Assembly: GCA_027451905.1 (NCBI GenBank)
Contig: DAIDHV010000001.1
Coordinates: 286,667-350,666, forward strand
Direction of reading: 5' to 3'
Source of the DNA: Armatimonadota bacterium
GTDB taxonomy: Bacteria > Armatimonadota > Fimbriimonadia > Fimbriimonadales > Fimbriimonadaceae
DNA length: 64,000 bases
Position numbers and translations under genes: made by a program. Every line of letters starts with the position of its first letter. Position 1 is the first letter of the stretch. Under the pieces are notes generated by a model. The model did no database searches. It had not been told where the DNA came from and saw only the letters and a list, made by a program, of their open reading frames with translations. Positions 63,601 to 64,000 of this stretch are shown in pieces.

Positions 63601-64000
63601 ACCCAGCCACTATTGCTAGCAAGTCGATCAACAACGTCCACGTACCGATTCCCCGCCGAATCTGTGACCGAATAAACAAAGTACCGCTGAGCAAAATTGA
63701 CTCCCAAACCTGGATCGGTAGTTGGTCCGGTAGGAAGCCACACTTGAACTTGATAACTTCCTGGCGCCGGCGTATTGGTGTTGCCCGCAAAGGTTTGCTG
63801 AGTGGGCGCTAAATCCCATGTGAAAGTGTTCGCCGTAAAACCAGTCTGAGGCACCGAAGGATCGGTACCAGGTTGAGAAGGAACCACAACCGAATACTCA
63901 TACGGGGTTGTTGGATTATCGCCAGGATAGTATCCAACCGCCGCATCAATCGGATTGTTGGGATAAACCCAACCGGTAGAGGCAAGGACGCCGCTTGCGG
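57657..64000 (-). CDS. Giant protein with golvesin-like domains and PQQ-type propeller (5' end outside window)
   Basis: More than 2,110 residues visible; the frame stays open to base 64000. Near the visible N-terminus are two golvesin/Xly CBD-like domains (PAPGSYQVQVWLP ... RYVDVVDRLASNSGWVTL; NGNYSVYMWLPG ... YADAVRFVATT). Then comes a PQQ-like beta-propeller (about residues 400-800) with repeats such as GAEDGRIYCLDADG, SSNGRVYCIDMQG, SMQGRIYALDAAG and NRNGYIYAFSDNG. The remaining 1,300 residues are Asn/Pro/Thr-rich strands without a recognised family, ending SRNGTSDIYFETIAP. Probably secreted and surface exposed. It sits upstream of the pilus genes, where PilY1-type propeller adhesins are sometimes found; that link is speculation. 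Confidence 0.8.
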   Translation of the reverse strand, partial: ASGVLASTGWVYPNNPIDAAVGYYPGDNPTTPYEYSVVVPSQPGTDPSVPQTGFTANTFTWDLAPTQQTFAGNTNTPAPGSYQVQVWLPTGPTTDPGLGVNFAQRYFVYSVTDSAGNRYVDVVDRLASNSGWVTLPQGTGSSNDLFSYDGVTPIKVTLYNTVPRDSNGNLEGVSLTAGGTLSKTFWVYADAAQTVPNFAGSPTQPIIVADPNNTPNGYRVYSVFNNNVATNVNGTIVTEQQGTLQALASQIGSGTVTPLWSFTVPNASQQFITVDMPSASIVPGLGWTQNVGTTYNQGPDYYTAPITNTLATSTQFVYQPTLNNGNYSVYMWLPGTQANYNYAQQVQVEVDEGATAHLYVVNLQQLNGYYRLGVAPFANSTAEPLVVKITNYSALPGDAGKYAYADAVRFVATTNVAIDSTPAYATIPINVGTPSGVQLETKNVVVVGAEDGRIYCLDADGNGNGTTNIYWAYPSLPNPLNPNAQDPNSLGPDGTNGVILATMPTGFGKSSPVLAEVPPGSGHYYCYIASSNGRVYCIDMQGRGDNNFAQQAPGTTTRIWSYPNDYPSVPVPSNLGAFQASLLFADPASGPTIYVPSMQGRIYALDAAGNSATKTTTVKWAYPTVTQPTIGPIAGTPAIDGTQPSLYFGTEIRTGTAGSFYSLNADTGSVNWVDTNAAWDSFDGGPATAFGLVGDGNNYIYASNRNGYIYAFSDNGSILWSTNELNTGVSAPLTYTDVNVYNNAGVLFGTPQPMVMVPSDDGHYYGLFAAQAQLNSVGTRLAYFYSTAASSTSTGMATAFNQLAATDDQGILYDFSSVNSYGNGGGPGSMGSPPNSPIAQSFKNFNIQFLTASAYQQLTATTNPSYAIVQNAANFVPQPAGFDFGQTMYVVVFNIPYSTGGTVPPTINFTFNVPGMTTRSVPQTARQFSGAPNGEDGFVAMAYPIVVSGTSSLTPGTGAISFTINASQPGGGMTQVIVNPNTEKLAFQLANPLGIALDPTTAYGTIGNSLGADVNSFASPANAQNGFNGVSPSYPLSESLLAGTNLQVGSASNDLSDPGTVSTADVNVYDRSLMVLLNGPDIGGITNVRVDRSTMAWQGGYNSVVNPIGGANGLYPGNALLSTFEQYPTDFPNDSLDYPDMKPEDVNVIKEPNGKTENPLFNGVTLEFPLNLFTTDANGNYTNTAVPPKSYDKRAPNPTPFEFDVSIPQFQPANLGTSPDALGNPQYAGYDGWMNVFIDRFNSGIYNPNNGQRDADRSFILGTGVSVKQHISVMTPSVDLGPLAEGLGLTPTTTGSTPYTPWVIPGLPTVYKSFSAINDGNTNLLNVRLAHFFNQGTAYTAWPFYSSGNDDLAWIDGSANMWSDLDPTFSPSALSGTLARGEVFSQKPRVTDASGTSITSNPISRITDLPLVAGYPVQNPQIAITPPIGTPVGQYSQLVRLIEDRTWNSANPTVAPGYDLSLAQGQETYSDPTLNLSFTVRETRLTNSSSNNVSTMMESLVPNGWTGGALDGNVQPAATRDLFGNLIASWSSNRPAIGTGVLPSASQNAFRLYFGGLLGASPVNVAGTNVFRDLNAFSTSANGSPWYTAAGPYPVGPSAANGAAVNALFQVGANEHVIGTQAGEIDSATFGNPSFPSAGVVDPYNENQSFANMVFGFTGSAQVQSPIGQTTVNRLFLGTLTPNQGVAPTLGAVVQTPVSSDAPISKPSVIETQNSTTVLYSTGDTGNNRLFYVVDQNGTFGQPTPINLGTGFLSASDPSGIARVYNGADESTVATIGAVIDFAFAGHLKGRANTEIFMARMPTDGNAVPNSSNAAGQQLSYFPLITNEVLTRSTNDPLGVYRTKGLDWNPTGTFGLSINGVPLTTTPSYDPNSGTFTYNDPAAGRVYLDSTTGTVRFSGIIPTNSATISLTYQPKILRVSSSSVQSYSRPTLSWDSHLAASASYLANGTIQDRNWYNPDGTPANLNNNLVRNDRYILTFDKGSGGVGTRSQPMWMTLRIGIPNQVNFANNALGPNQNFQYFTTEDEGNVITAGTGGNAVTFVPTLVVETPEQALPIDRPGNETQVTSFLDPFDPTAFNLRRPDLIWNFWTSSRNGTSDIYFETIAPALYKLSN

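Overview
The window looks like a chromosomal segment of a diderm, piliated and flagellated bacterium. Envelope genes support this: a type IV pilus secretin cluster, arabinose-5-phosphate isomerase (an LPS/KDO enzyme), lipoproteins, SecA with a C-terminal zinc tail, and a PEP-CTERM protein. The mix (PEP-CTERM/HAF protein, prepilin-type proteins, pilMNOPQ next to aroKB, GH57 branching enzyme, long SecA, Rhs/YD proteins) would fit Armatimonadota, perhaps Fimbriimonadia. That placement is inference from gene content; no rRNA is present to confirm it.

Region 1 (1-9300, + strand) is an accessory Rhs locus. The 3' end of a full Rhs/YD-repeat gene is followed by four orphan copies of the Rhs core 3' end, each fused to a different cysteine-rich C-terminal tip, and then a fifth core remnant without a tip. 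Each tip is followed at once by a different small gene: a multi-pass membrane protein, an LRR-like protein, a pentapeptide-repeat protein and two single-TM proteins. This is the layout of a polymorphic toxin/immunity array with stored orphan cassettes. It is the most unusual part of the window. A bidirectional terminator closes it.

Region 2 (9.3-24.2 kb) holds a PEP-CTERM/HAF protein, a nitrilase-family amidohydrolase, a translationally coupled AddAB-like helicase/nuclease pair whose nuclease motif looks inactivated, flagellin with a long structured leader RNA, SecG, a CBS/DUF1385-like membrane protein, and a small operon with a Cys-rich peptide, a hypothetical protein, a prepilin-like protein and a DsbA-like thioredoxin.

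Region 3 (23.2-43.7 kb) is mainly housekeeping: LolA-like lipoprotein and GH57 glucan branching enzyme (coupled), SufB, a LacI-type regulator, a DUF3187-like protein, SecA, phosphofructokinase, L21/L27, a GAF-GGDEF protein with a degenerate HD-GYP tail, a clostripain-family lipoprotein whose catalytic Cys is Ser, an extended S18, KdsD and arginase (overlapping), PdxT and a copper-amine-oxidase-N-like protein. 

Region 4 (43.8-64 kb) starts with a sialidase-like protein on the + strand. A long - strand cluster follows, in transcription order: a giant golvesin/PQQ-propeller protein (5' end outside the window), then from a good sigma-70 promoter pilM, pilN-, pilO- and pilP-like genes, an STN-only Gly-rich protein, the secretin, aroK, aroB, a small membrane protein, a PASTA pseudokinase, rpe, a second small membrane protein and ribD. 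Many genes here overlap or nearly touch, which suggests co-transcription of pilus, shikimate, pentose phosphate and riboflavin genes.
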